Source of the DNA: Taudactylus pleione
Lineage: Eukaryota; Chordata; Amphibia; Anura; Myobatrachidae
DNA length: 64,000 nt
Direction of reading: 5' to 3'
Assembly (NCBI GenBank): GCA_031769625.1
Contig: JAUIMM010000135.1
Coordinates: 2,439,001-2,503,000, forward strand
The stretch's first letter is position 1, and every line of letters starts with the position of its first letter. Both the position numbers and the translations under genes were made by a program. Positions 53,384 to 64,000 of the stretch are shown piece by piece. The notes beneath the pieces are model-generated. The model was not told the DNA's origin, did not search any database, and saw only the letters and a program-made list of their open reading frames with translations.

Positions 53384-53717
53384 GGTTGGTTATGGGATAC
53401 TGGTGCTCGGGATCTCAGTGGTCAGAATCCCGACGCCGGTATCCCGACTGTGTCATAATGCCGACAGATGAAGGTAAGCATATTATCCTTCCCCTCCCTC
53501 CCCGCAGCCTAAACCTAACCCTCCCTCCCTAGTGCCTAACCCTCTTCCCCTAGTGCCTAACCCTAACCCTCCACCTAGTGCCTAACCCAAATACTTACTG
53601 TCTGGATGCCGGCGGCCGGGACATCGGTGTCTGGATTCTGACTGGTGTCGGTATTCCGAAACAAGCAGCATTCTGATCGCCGGAATCCCGACAGCCAGGA
53701 TAATGACTACATCCCAT
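53384..53717. mobile_element. TTAGGG-bearing MITE (C-rich strand)
   Basis: The ends carry GGGATACTGG...CAGAATCCCGACGCCGG and CCGGAATCCCGACAGCC, and the middle has CCTAACCCTAACCCTCC. The target duplication is not clear. Confidence 0.65.
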
Positions 53718-54254
53718 AGTGTTCATTAATGGAAGCTTCTGGATGCCAAGTGTTTGGGGAGCCCGTAAATATGGACATCTAAAGAATATTGGTGCCCATA
53801 GCATAGAGCACGCAGTCTTTGTAGTCACAGCAGTGCGCTGCCAATAACTTGCCACCTGCAGATGGATAAACAATATTTCATTCATCGGCTGTGCTAACGA
53901 TATATCATCATAAGGCACAATGGCTTGCACTACACACACACATAAACTTCAAAAAGAAGGCTTTCACATGGAAAACTTATACGTAGAACTTTTTTCCATG
54001 AAGCAGAGATATTTGTTGGGCAGCCATTCAGGGAAAATGTTAGCACACATTTTTAAGAACAATCAGGTTCCAACACAACCCTCAACATTAATGACTCAGA
54101 AGGAACATGTTTTCTACACCAGAGACAATTTCAGAAGCTTTGGCCAGACTGAACTATATACACCACACTCTGCTAGCACTGAATGTGAACTACGTACAGT
54201 ATATGCGTAACTTACTGATAAAAGGTTTTCAGTATTGCCAGAAAAGCAATAAAC
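53718..54254. other. No gene recognised
   Basis: The short frames here have no recognisable domain. Unique-looking sequence. Confidence 0.45.
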
Positions 54255-54424
54255 GGGTCTATTTACTAAGCCTTGGGTGGAAATAAAGTGAAATGAGATA
54301 AAGTACCAACCAATCAGCTCCTAGCTGTCATGTCACAGGCTGTGTTTGAAAAATGACAGTTAGAAGCTGATTGGCTTGGACTTTCTCTGTTCACTTTTTC
54401 TCCATCCAAGGCTTAGTAAACTAA
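54255..54424. mobile_element. Palindromic MITE (TTTACTAAGCCTTGG)
   Basis: TTTACTAAGCCTTGG and its complement bound a foldback with CCAATCAGCTCCTAGCTGTC and its complement inside. I know this layout as a common frog repeat type; the assignment is from memory, not a search. Confidence 0.7.
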
Positions 54425-54459
54425 AGTTATTGAACATGAAGCTAGAGGATGTTATCTTA

Positions 54460-54708
54460 AGCTGGGCACAAACTGGAGTGTTGTCGATACAATTTGGCCA
54501 AATCGGAACGTCAAATCGTGCATATTCCGCAGTCGCATACGATGTCGTCAGGTTTGATGTGCTGCACAATGAACCTGATGATGTTGCATGCGGCGCCATG
54601 CAGTGTAATGAAGGACGGAGCGAGTGATCGTTCCGTCATTCATTACATCGTTCTGATGTGTACCCAGGATCCAATATGTTGGCACATTGCCCAGTGTGTA
54701 CCCAGCTT
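54460..54708. mobile_element. GGTACACAC-type MITE
   Basis: It begins AGCTGGGCACAAACTGG after TA and ends CCAGTGTGTACCCAGCTT. The interior is a foldback. Confidence 0.75.
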
Positions 54709-54720
54709 CAGACTATTAGG

Positions 54721-54866
54721 GTCAGATGTACTAAACTCTGGAAAGTGATAAACTACCAACCAATCAGCTCCTAACTGGCACTTTTCAAACACAGCCTGTA
54801 ACATGACAGTTAGGAGCTGAGTGGCTGGTAGTTTATCACTTTCCAGAACTTAGTACATCTCCCCCT
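54721..54866. mobile_element. Palindromic MITE (AGATGTACTAA)
   Basis: AGATGTACTAAACTCTGGAAAG and TTTCCAGAACTTAGTACATCT bound arms that include AACCAATCAGCTCCTAACTG and its complement. Related to 54255-54424. Confidence 0.75.
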
Positions 54867-54869
54867 AAA

Positions 54870-55234
54870 CATCTTTTGAAACCCCCAATCCAAAATATAA
54901 ACCAATTTATAGTTTCAAAAAATCAGAACTACTGTACCAAGCCCTGCAGTGCCATTCCAACCACTGTACACAGGAGTAAATCTAACTTTATACTATATAA
55001 ATACTCTTAAGGGTTTGATTAACAGGCAAATAAAAGCAGAACAACAACTGCAATAGGGGTGTGGTATCACCTGACACTGGCAAAGAGTTTACCAATGGGT
55101 AAACGTAATACAGTGGCAAAAATTGCTTCACATTGGCTGCTCTCAACTAGCCTTTGCTTTCTATGAGGGTGCTTGTGGTTCCACTGTTCATTTATTATTA
55201 CCATTTAGGAATTGATTATGCACCCGCTTAGTGC
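54870..55234. other. Nothing recognised
   Basis: No ORF, repeat or element identified. Confidence 0.45.
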
Positions 55235-55767
55235 CAGGGACGTGCAGTCAGGGTAGGCAGAGCCTCCCCTGCCATACTCCTGAGATTTGATATAAAAATT
55301 ATTAGAATAATACACAGAAGATATTTATAACTTATAAACATCTTCTTTGTTTATTTTTATAATTTTTACAGTTAACACTCACCAGCTTTGTGGAGCTCCC
55401 TGGGACTGCAGGGAGAAGTTAGATGAGGCAGCAACAGCTCAGTCTCGCTTCTGTATAGTCAGACACTGCTTGCAGAGCTGGGGCGGGGCCACACCACGGG
55501 CAGTAAGCTGCACAGAAAAAGAGCAAATAGAGGAATGGGGGTGTGATTTGAGCAATGAAGTGACTAGGAAGTGCACTGCAGTGTTTAGAGATCGGAGCTC
55601 AGTCAGCAACAGCAAGACACATTGATGCAAGTAGGAGAATCAATGGACACTAAACCTTAGTGTATTGAGGGGAGAGTTACCGTGAGTAGGGTGTGAGACA
55701 GGCTCCCAGCCCTCAGACCTATCTCCATGTGTGCCTCCCCAGCCATTGACCTCACCCCACGTCACTG
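55235..55767. mobile_element. Non-autonomous hAT-like element, 533 bp
   Basis: The ends CAGGGACGTGCAGTCAGGG and the inverse of CAGTGACGTGGGGTGAGG resemble the CAGTGRCGTGCGGTGAGG class. No clear 8-bp duplication. The 92-aa frame inside shows no domain. Confidence 0.6.
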
Positions 55768-57000
55768 CTGTCCAAGCAACTTAATCATGAGGGACAAAGC
55801 TGAAGTCGATAGCTTGGGGAATATATAATCATGGCAAACAGATCAAGAATCTTGCACCAACAGAGAAATAAAATTCCACAATGTGTAAAGATTGGAGGAT
55901 CAAGGGCCTTATTAGGTCTGTATACACTCCAGGCAAAGTCTCTTAATTCACTTGTTTAGCAAACGCTGATTGCAGTAAATGAAAAGAATGTGCAATTGCC
56001 AATGTTGATGATGCACTGCCTCCTGCCATCTGTAGCTGGTAGTGCGGCAGATCCACAAATGATGCAGTTGCCAGTGCACCACCTATTGTCTTCAGCTGGT
56101 GTTGCAGTGGATCTTCACAGGTTGTAGCAAAGACTTCAGAGATGGCGTCCAAGGACTGGGTAGAGCCCAAAGGTCTTCAGCTGTGATTTCTATATGCTTG
56201 GGTCCTACTGGGGCACAGGCTGACTCCACCACATACACCTAATTTTCTCTTGAAAGGAGCTCACCAATGATGACTTCAAATGTGCTCATTTAGACACACT
56301 GCCAGGTGATTTATGGAGGTTTCAGTCATTACTGCAGCTTATGAAAGTTATGTCAAGTTAGGGCTGAAGCACCATATCAACGCCAAGCTGCAATGGGAGA
56401 TGAGGAAAGTTCACTGCAAGAAAACAAAAGCACAGATAAGACAACATCCAAATTGCATGGATTTCTATGACAGTTACCACCCGACTGAGCAGCAAAATAT
56501 ACTTATTTTATTGAAAAAGAAACATAAAATTCTGGCACATGTAAACGCCACAAACACATGCACATGCATTTGCCACACAGTAGGAGTAGAGGGGGAATAG
56601 TGCTGGTAACTGGGAGCATTTGGATACGTTTATTTTCTTGGTATACTTTATACAATTGCATCAAGAATCATTTTTCCCACTTTTACAGATATTGATGTAA
56701 ATCAATGTGGTGTTTCAGTGTGAATTAACACTGGCTGATCAGTGCTGAGCACCTTGAGATAGACTTTTTACCATACATGTCAATGATCCATACTTGCCTA
56801 CTTTATGCAACTCTAGCCCTGCAGTGTCTCTCCAGCTCCAGTCAAACCACTTCTGTCTTTCCAGCCCCCTATCTGTCATCCAGCCAGCACCTCTTCTGTC
56901 TCTCGAGCCAGCCCCCTGCTGCACACAGACACTTACATTCTCCCGTGTCTTCTGGCTGCTCAACTTCACTCCGTGGCTGGCACCTCCGTCAGTGGTGTGG
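55768..57000. other. No gene recognised
   Basis: Mixed-composition sequence without a recognisable domain or tandem repeat. Confidence 0.4.
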
Positions 57001-57049
57001 CACACGTAGAGTCATGACGTCACATGTGCCTTGTCTCAATAAAAAAGAA

Positions 57050-57545
57050 AACAAACTTTATTGTACCCAGCAGCCGCCGGCTGCCAAGACAGACCTCACA
57101 GTAATGGATAGGTTAGATCCATCTATAATCACTGCCTGCAGCAGGGCGCAGCAGTAGTTATAGATAGATCTCTCTGTGCCCCTTTGACAGCTGGCACCCA
57201 GAGACCAATGCTTCCATGGCCTCTGGGAGTTCCGCCACTGTGCAGCTCTCCAGGTATCGGTGGTAGGAGCTAGAGACAAGCTCCCCTCTCCGTCCGGGCC
57301 GAGGACTCCAGTCCTGGCAATTTTCCCCTAATGTCAGTCCTGTCCACCATATTGTCCACATTTATTGAAGGGACGGTCAACAGTCCTCTGTTGTTCTTCA
57401 AGTAGTCATAAGGCCTTCTGCACCATTTATCCTCGGGAATAAATGGTGCAGAACATCTATGTAGAATGATACCAATACAATGGAGCATATTCTTCTTGGC
57501 ATCAGGGCATTTTGTGCCACTTCCCAATTGAACCCTTTATAGTAT
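57050..57545 (-). other. Unidentified coding-like or retrocopy-like stretch
   Basis: On the minus strand a frame at 57527-57270 reads GSGTKCPDAKKNMLHCIGII and continues for 85 aa. GTACAATAAAGTTTG at about 57068-57054 could be a poly(A) signal. I cannot name a homologue, and the lower half resembles repeat sequence. Could be a decayed retrocopy. Confidence 0.25.
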
Positions 57546-57572
57546 TTTTAGATTAAATCATGCTCCAGACTA

Positions 57573-57850
57573 AAGCTGCATACACATGGTATGATCTGTA
57601 CCACCAACGACTTGAAAAATGTCTTTCAAAGATATCTTTCAGTGAAGCCATCCTGCCACATCTCTGAACAGGCAAAGTTGACAATGTCGTGCAAGTTGGC
57701 CTGCATGTACGGACGATCATAGATATCGTTATCGTTCATGCGGGAACGCGCATTGTTGGTCATTCACTGCATAAAAATGAATGATATGAACGATATATCG
57801 TTGAACAATATCGTTATCGTTCATAGGTATTGTACCGTGTGTACAAACCA
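57573..57850. mobile_element. AACGAT-type MITE
   Basis: The ends AAGCTGCATACACATGG and CCGTGTGTACAAACCA are next to TA (57571-57572 and 57851-57852). The interior has ATATCGTTATCGTTCAT and its complement. Confidence 0.75.
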
Positions 57851-58140
57851 TAACTGGCACTTTCAGCAAAGCGTGTCTGATATAAGGTGTAGCACAGTGA
57901 TTTGTGCAGCTATAGTCACTAGGTACTCTTATTGAAGCCAAGTGATGTCTGTGTTTTTTCTGCACAAATGCATCCAACTATGCATCAATTTTCAATTGAA
58001 CGTTCTGCGGTGAAACTTATCCTTTTAGAATAAAATCTCTCTCCATTCCTAAAAAGGAAGGAACTTTTCATATAAAACACCATATTATAATAATCACTAA
58101 ATAAATTCTAATATTTATTCATAATATGTCCCTGCGCAAG
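57851..58140. other. Nothing recognised
   Basis: AT-rich sequence without visible features. Confidence 0.45.
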
Positions 58141-58204
58141 AAATGCATATTCAACTTTTTGTATTAGCCCAAGTGTAAAAATATTTGGTGCATATTTATA
58201 CAGT

Positions 58205-58600
58205 TCCCTCTAGAATATTTAATTTCAACAAGAAAATCCTTTCCAGTAGTTGTCCCTTAGCTCCTCTTGATTTGCCTTGTAAAAGAAATGATTTGTCCTA
58301 TAGATTTTCATGGCTGGTTGATTTCTATCCGTAGTGTAAACATCCAGTTTGGGGTAGAGGAGAGATGGGGGAGTTGTGTGGTCTGCTTTTGTTCCTGCTG
58401 TTCCTTCCTGCCATGCATCGCGGAGATCAAGAATTCATTCGTATAATGAAATAAAAACCTCTCAGTGAATGACAGCGTCCAACAGAAATAAACACTTGGG
58501 GCCAGCCCCTCTCATCTTGCTTTCCATTAAAAAAAAATTAAATAAAAATGGAAATTAGTAGCCAGATGATATAAAACACTGTTTCAGTTCCAATACTCCT
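58205..58600. other. Possible conserved non-coding element
   Basis: A repeat-free block of balanced composition without an ORF (around GATTTTCATGGCTGGTTG and GTGAATGACAGCGTCCAAC). It stands out from the mobile-element debris around it. The idea that it is conserved is a visual impression only. Confidence 0.25.
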
Positions 58601-59754
58601 TTTGTCTGCAGTATATTTTTTCAAATTTTGTTTCCTAAATACTGTGTTTCTGGAGGATATTTTAAGACTGCTAATGAAAACTGAACCAATGGTTTTGTGT
58701 TAGGCTGCTTCAAATTCATAAACTGTGTACTAGACCTTTTGCAGTAGGCACAAAATAAACAAAGTAACTCGCAGAGCATTTACGAATGACCTCTGATATT
58801 ACAAACACACATGGATGACTAGGGGTTTAACTAGGGGGCAAAAAGCTTTATTGCTGGCGAAAATGAGAGTTTTTGCCAGTAATGATTCTTTTCTTTTCGT
58901 TTCCTCAAAACATCAAAGGTATATTATTTCCCGACAACAATTACAGATTAAAATATATTTAAAAAATTCTATATTCTCAGAAATAGAAAAAATAAATAAA
59001 TGCAATAAAATAAAAAATAAAAATTCTAGCTTTTTAACATTTAATTTAAAAAAAAATACATAAATATATTATACAGTATTTTTTAAAATGTAATCTATAT
59101 TAAAGAGAGAAAAGAGACCTATTAATATTAACAATACTTTTAAAGTAATTTACTTTTGCATATTAATAAATCTCTTATATTCTTCTTACCTCACCTGCTA
59201 TTCGAACTCTAGTCCTGCTCATCAACATCTATGCGACTCCTGGAGGCCATGAAAAAACTCTAATAAGCCAATCTCAACAACCTGAATCTATGACTTCTGG
59301 GGATGGAGGGGCAGCAGAAAACAATAGAAGTAGAGAAGAGTGGGACATGAACAGCAAAACATATTTGTCTGCTCCCTGCGTAATCATGCCCTTTCCTTGG
59401 TTCTGGTCCTGGGGAGTCCAAATCTGAGGGAGCAGAGGTCTCAGTACTTGCCTCGGCTCTTGGAGATGCCAATTCTCAGGCTTAGGGGGTTAAGGTGCTG
59501 AGACCAACATCTAACATCAACCCAAATTATCATGTGTCCTAAAGTTTTACTCATCACAGCCATATTTTCAAGCAGCATATATACATAATTGTATAAAAGT
59601 CTCATACAAAATTATTTTGGTTTAGCTAATCAATTATAATATGTTTTTTGCCCAAAGGGCAAATAGAAAAATATGTTGAAAAAGGAGGGGGGTTTAACCC
59701 CCTATTGTTCCTCAGCACACTGAATAATATTTGCAACAATATATGAAGACTATA
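58601..59754. other. AT-rich, no gene recognised
   Basis: The 82-aa frame near 58815 is Lys/Asn-rich low-complexity translation of AT-rich DNA. Nothing else visible. Confidence 0.45.
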
Positions 59755-59965
59755 TGGTCATAGAAATTCAGAGATATTGGTTGCATGCATTTGCAAATAC
59801 ACGGGAAGCTGCTAGGCCACGTCACGGCTTCTCTGTCACTAGCAGTCCCTAACGCTAAGGGGTTCACGTCAGGGGCGCAGTGCACCCCGAAAAACGTCCA
59901 GCCCAGGACCCCCCCAGGGCATCACACGAAAAAGAGTGACAGTGCAGTGTAAAGTATAGATGTGT
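59755..59965. repeat. GGGGCGTGG-family repeat copy
   Basis: AATTCAGAGATATTGGTTGCAT, GCCACGTCACGGCTTCTCTG and CCCCCCCAGGGCATCACAC match the family at 25940 and 26640. From 59966 to 60466 nothing is recognised. Confidence 0.55.
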
Positions 59966-60686
59966 ATAAAAATTTTAATTTAAATACACAATTTTATACA
60001 GATAATATATATTTTATAACACTGACAACTGAGGTATTGCTGACACACATATAATCTCTAATCGCGTTGTAAACATGAGACGGTTCAGGCTCAAGGCCAG
60101 CAGATTCAACTTCCTCCTATAAAGTCACCGAACTTACAATAGCAATGTTATGAAAAATGGCACACAGAGCAATATTGTCGCACATAACATATGGCAAATA
60201 CATGAGGACTATTTTAGGCCAGTAAAGGCAAAGGAAACTGGCTTTAGAAAGCCCAAAAGGCCATGTATTGTATGTGACCTCATGCTCAGTGGCTGGATGC
60301 AATCTAGGAGTCGGAAGCGGTTAAGTGCTGTCTCCTGAAAGCAGAATAAAATAAATACACATTAAAATAAGCAACTAATTCATGTGTGTGTATGAATGTT
60401 TAGTTGATACAGAAACAGTTTCAGAAATGTGTAGAAATACAGATGGGACAAATAATGTACAATATACAGTGCATCCGGAAAGTATTCACTACGCTTCTCT
60501 TTTTCCACATTTTGTCATGTTACAGCCTTATTCCAAAATGGAATAAATTCATTTTTGTCCTCAAATTTCGACACACAATACCCCATAATGACAACGTGTA
60601 AAAAAGCTTTTTTGCGATTTTTGCAAATTTAATAAAAAATAAATAAATAAGAAATCACATGTACATAAGTATTCACACACCTTTGC

Positions 60687-61705
60687 TCAATACTTTGTTG
60701 ATGCACTTTTGGCAGCAATTACAGCCTCAAGTATTTTTGTATATGATGCCACAAGCTTGGCACACCTATCTTTGTGCTGTTTCGGCCATTCCTCTTTGCA
60801 GCACCTCTCAAACTCCATCAGGTTGGATGGGAAGCGTCAGTGCACATCCATTTTCAGATCTCTTCAGAGATGTTCAATCGGATTCAAGTCTGGGCTCTGG
60901 CTGGGCCACTCAAGGATATTCACAGAGTTGTCCTAAAGCCACACCTTTGATAACTTAGCTGTGTGCTTAGGGTCGTTGTCCTGCTGAAAGATGAACCGTC
61001 CCCCCAGTCTGAGGTCAAGAGTGCTTTGGAGCAGGTTTTCATCTAGGATGTCTCTGTACATTGCTGCATTCATCGTTCCTTCTATCCTGACTAGTCTCCC
61101 AGTTCCTGCTACTGAAAAACATCCCCACAGCATGATGCTGTCACCACCATGCTTCACTGTAGGGATGGTATTGGCCTGGTGATGAGTGGTGCCTGGTTTC
61201 CTCCAAACATAACGCCTGGCATTCACACCAAAGAGTTCAATCTTTGTCTCATCATGGTCTGAGAGTCCTTCAGGTGCATTTTGGGAAACTCCAAGGGGGC
61301 TGCCATGTGCTTTTTACTAAGGAGTGGCTTCCATCTGGCCACTCTACCATACAGGCCTAATTGGTGGATTGCTGCAGAGATGGTTGTCCTTATGGAAGGT
61401 TCTCCTCTCTCCACAGAGGAATGCTGTAGCTCTGACAGAGTGACTATCGGGTTCTTGGTCACCTCGCTGACTAGGGCCCTTCTACCCCGATTGCTCAGTT
61501 TAGACGGCCGGCCAACTCTAGAAAAAGTCCTGGTGGCTCCAAACTTCTTCCATTTACGGATGATGGAGGCCACTGTGCTCATTGGGACCTTCAAAGCACC
61601 AGATATTTTTCTGTACCCTATCCCAGATTTGTGCCTCAAGACAATCCTGTCCCAGAGGTCTACAGACAATTCCTTGGACTTCATGCTTGGTTTGTGCTCT
61701 GACAT
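60687..61705 (-). pseudogene. Tc1 transposase, multiply disabled
   Basis: The start codon at 61705 opens a helix-turn-helix region (SKELSVDLWDRIVLRHKSG, STVASIIRKWKKFG). A frameshift near 61230-61260 separates it from DETKIELFG and the next frame (VKHGGDSIMLWGCFS, FQQDNDPKHTAK). Then come an in-frame TAG at 60933-60935, WPSQSPDLNPIE with the Glu codon at 60873-60875, a TGA at 60864-60866 (normally Trp) and another TGA soon after. The DDE residues survive but in different frames. It ends at a TGA, 60687-60689. Functionless. Confidence 0.9.
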
Positions 61706-61973
61706 GCACTGTCAAGTGTGGGACCTTATATAGACAGGTGTATGCCTTTCAAAATCATGTCCAATCAACTGAATTTACCACAGGTTAACTCCAAATAAGC
61801 TGTAGGAACATCTCAAGGATGATCAGTGGAAACAGGATGCACCTGAGCTCAATTTTGAGCTTCATGGCAAAGGCCGTGAATACTTATGTACATGTGATTT
61901 CTTAGTGTTTTTTTTTTTATGAAATTTGCAAAAATCTTAAATAAACTTTTTACCTGTTGTCATTATGGGATAC

Positions 61974-62470
61974 TGGCCCTCATTCAGAGGCGCTCGCAAG
62001 AAGTGAGAGCTCGTTCTGAATGAGGGCGGCTGCTTCTATTTTTAAGTGCGGCCTCCTGGTCGCTAGCTGGTCGCTTTAGCGACCGACCAGGTTGATGGTC
62101 GCGATGGTCAAGACCATCATGACCATCGGGCCTTGTGATGAGATCCTAAGGTTGGGTCTCGGCAACTGCAAGCCCCAGGGAGCTTCCTGCTCTTATCGAG
62201 CAGGAAGCTCCCCCCTGACATCACTGCTGATGTCAGTGCGGCCTCCCACAAAACGGCAGGTGTTCCTTAAGGAAAGCCTCCGTTTGTGAAACCACCACCC
62301 CGCCACGCCTACAAAACGGGCCGAGCTGTCGATCAACATCAACAGCCGGCCCTTTTGTAGTGAGCTACGGAGCGAGACAGTTTCTCTCTCGCTCCGGGGC
62401 TTGCGCAGGGCCTAAACATTGACCCGGTTGCGAGCGCTCAACGCTTGCGACCGGGTCTGAATGAGGACCA
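61974..62470. mobile_element. CATTCAGA MITE inserted in Tc1 inverted repeat
   Basis: The ends TGGCCCTCATTCAGA and the inverse of TGGTCCTCATTCAGA. Inside are GGTCGCGATGGTCAAGACCATC palindromes and GAGCTTCCTGCTC hairpins. It interrupts CATTATGGGATA / TTGTGTGTAG of the Tc1 arm. Confidence 0.8.
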
Positions 62471-62572
62471 TTGTGTGTAGATTTTTGAGGACAAAAATGA
62501 ATTTATTCCATTTTGGAATAAGGCAAAATGTGGAAAAAGTGAAGCGTAGTGAATACTTTCCGGATGCACTGT

Positions 62573-62835
62573 GGGCCTGATTCAGAGACGGACGCCCTGA
62601 ACGAGCGCTCGCTCTGAATCAGGGCGTTTTGGTTTTTTTTGGTCGGCCTCCTGGCCGCTCGCATAGCTGTGGGTGACCACCCACAGCTATTGTGAGCGGC
62701 CAGGTTGATGGTCGCGATGGTCAAGACCATCGCGACCATCAGGCTTGCGACGAGACCCTTGTGCGCATGCCCAGTGGGCAAACATCGACCCGGTTGCGGG
62801 CGCTCAGCGCTTGCGACCGGGTCAGAATCAGGCCC
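62573..62835. mobile_element. CATTCAGA-family MITE, shorter copy
   Basis: The ends GGGCCTGATTCAGAG and the inverse of GGGCCTGATTCTGAC. It shares left and right parts with 61974-62470 but lacks the middle 230 bp. It starts at the last base of the Tc1. Confidence 0.8.
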
Positions 62836-63033
62836 TGTATGTGGAACAGACCAGGATTCTCCAAAGGCTATCTGCTTAATTAAAATTATTGTAAAATACA
62901 TGAAGCATTGTGGCAACTATAGAGCTGTATGGCTAGGCATAGAGACATGGCCATATGTTAAGACAATAAACAATATTACTTGACAGCCAGGCGTTTCTGC
63001 TTTCCCTTTGTGATCATTTCTGCCATACGACTA

Positions 63034-63359
63034 AAGGTGCGTACACACGGAATGATATATCATTACGATATGAACGATATAGTTCAACGATATATATCGT
63101 TCATATCATTCTGTGTGTATGCAACGAACGACCAATGATGCGCTCTCCCGCTGGACGATAACAATCTCGTCCATCGGGCATGCATGCAGGCCAATCTGGA
63201 CGATATCGTTATGTCTCCATAGGGTCCGCGATCGTTGATCATTGGTGGTTTTTGGGTGTGTGGATGAAAAATCTCGTTCATCCAGCACACCAGGATTTTT
63301 AAAGAAAGATCGTTCAGCGATATTGTTTTCGCTGACGATCGTTCCGTATGTACCCAGCA
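63034..63359. mobile_element. AACGAT-type MITE
   Basis: The ends AAGGTGCGTACACACGGAA and GTATGTACCCAGCA are next to TA. Inside, ATGAACGATATAGTTCAACG and ATATCGTTCATATCATTC fold together. Confidence 0.8.
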
Positions 63360-63398
63360 TAACTCCCTCATCATAAATGAGTCATGAGTACACAGGAT

Positions 63399-63800
63399 GG
63401 TATGCAGTCAGGATGCCGACGGTCTAAATGCCGACCGTCGGCATCCTGACGGTCTAAAACCGGCAAGGGTCTAATGACAGGCGTCGAAATCCTGACGCCT
63501 GTCATTTTACATACTTAGGGTTAGGCATCCCCGGGAGGGTTAGGGTTAGGCTAGGGGAAGGGGGGGTTAGGGTTAGCCACCCCCCCGGGAGACTTAGGTT
63601 TAGGCTGTGGGGAACGGGGGGTTAGGTTTAGGCACTTAGAGGGGGGGTTAGGGTTAGGCACCCCTAAGGGAGGGTTAGGGGGGGGGTTAGGTTAGTTTAA
63701 ACTTACTTTAGCTGCTGTTGGGATCTTCACTGGTGCCGGTCTTCCGGCGTCAGGATTTGAACTGGCGGACATGCGTCCGGCGGTAAATCATACCGATTCC
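63399..63800. mobile_element. TTAGGG-bearing MITE, perfect 8-bp target duplication
   Basis: CACAGGAT at 63391-63398 and 63801-63808. The left part has a nested palindrome (GCCGACGGTCTAAATGCCGA..), the middle GGGTTAGGGTTAGG and GGGGGTTAGG, and the right CCGGCGGTAAATCATACCG. Confidence 0.9.
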
Positions 63801-63960
63801 CACAGGATTCCTCATCCAATAGCAGCTAAATTAACCGATGACAGGAAGACCAGTAGTACCCATTTGAGTACCTGACTGAAAAAATTAATTGTGTTCTTTT
63901 TAAAAAATTGTTTAATCTCCATTAAGGTTTTATTTTGTTTCAGCCATTTCTAGCCCAGTG

Positions 63961-64000
<40 letters not shown>
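63961..64000. repeat. (TAA)n microsatellite at window end
   Basis: ATA/TAA repeats run off the window edge. Confidence 0.95.

Larger units (their letters stand above)
60467..62571 (-). mobile_element. Dead Tc1 element with nested MITE
   Basis: The left end TA-CAGTGCATCCGGAAAGTATT and its complement at the right (62542-62571) bound the element. Inverted repeats include TTATTCCAAAATGGAATAAA. A 497-bp MITE (61974-62470) splits the right inverted repeat; without it the Tc1 would be about 1.6 kb. The transposase is broken by frameshift and stops. I recall closely similar ends from Tc1 families in fish and frogs; this needs a search. Confidence 0.9.

Noticed and set aside
57270..57527. Named host gene exon on the minus strand
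   Set aside because: The peptide has a plausible composition, but I cannot match it to any family with confidence, so no gene name is given.
58815..59063. 82-aa plus-strand frame
   Set aside because: Lys/Asn/Ile-rich translation of very AT-rich DNA, with no domain or support.

Overview
The window looks like repeat-dominated vertebrate intergenic DNA, most likely from an amphibian with a large genome. This is inferred from the density and mix of DNA transposons (hAT with BED fingers, Tc1, Helitron, many MITEs), the long degenerate CCCTAA arrays and the (TA)n tracts. I recognise no ordinary host gene, rRNA, tRNA or CRISPR array.

Layout. 0-5.9 kb: degenerate Tc1 pieces, MITEs and a 78-bp tandem array. 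5.95-12.98 kb: a complete hAT transposon (hAT-1) with an intact 1038-aa BED-finger transposase, a 17 x 160-bp array in its leader and structured 3' sequence. 13-20 kb: repeats, a partial copy of the large unit (14.6-16.6 kb) and a Tc1 element with 221-bp inverted repeats and one damaged transposase (18.47-20.09 kb). 20.8-23.2 kb: a large array of degenerate telomere-like hexamers. 23.9-53.3 kb: three tandem copies of a complex unit of about 7.1 kb. The third copy is split by a Helitron remnant (44.4-45.4 kb) and a second intact hAT (hAT-2, 45.48-51.42 kb, 1028-aa transposase). 53.3-64 kb: MITEs, a possible conserved non-coding stretch near 58.1-58.6 kb, a dead Tc1 carrying a nested MITE, and a final (TAA)n tract.

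How the parts relate. hAT-1 and hAT-2 are diverged relatives with the same architecture: terminal repeat, subterminal repeats, TATA plus a conserved GTCGGCGCCATTT box, a long tandem array almost free of ATG, one long ORF, then a conserved 3' hairpin and a perfect G-quadruplex motif. The two leader arrays are unrelated in sequence, so the array-in-leader design seems to have arisen twice. The tandem 7.1-kb units carry diagnostic insertions showing that the middle unit is a crossover hybrid of its neighbours, and a 78-bp inverted insertion sits at the inferred junction. Each unit also carries a small minus-strand ORF with a signal-peptide-like start that is better conserved than its flanks. It is the only candidate host-like coding sequence here, and it is weak.
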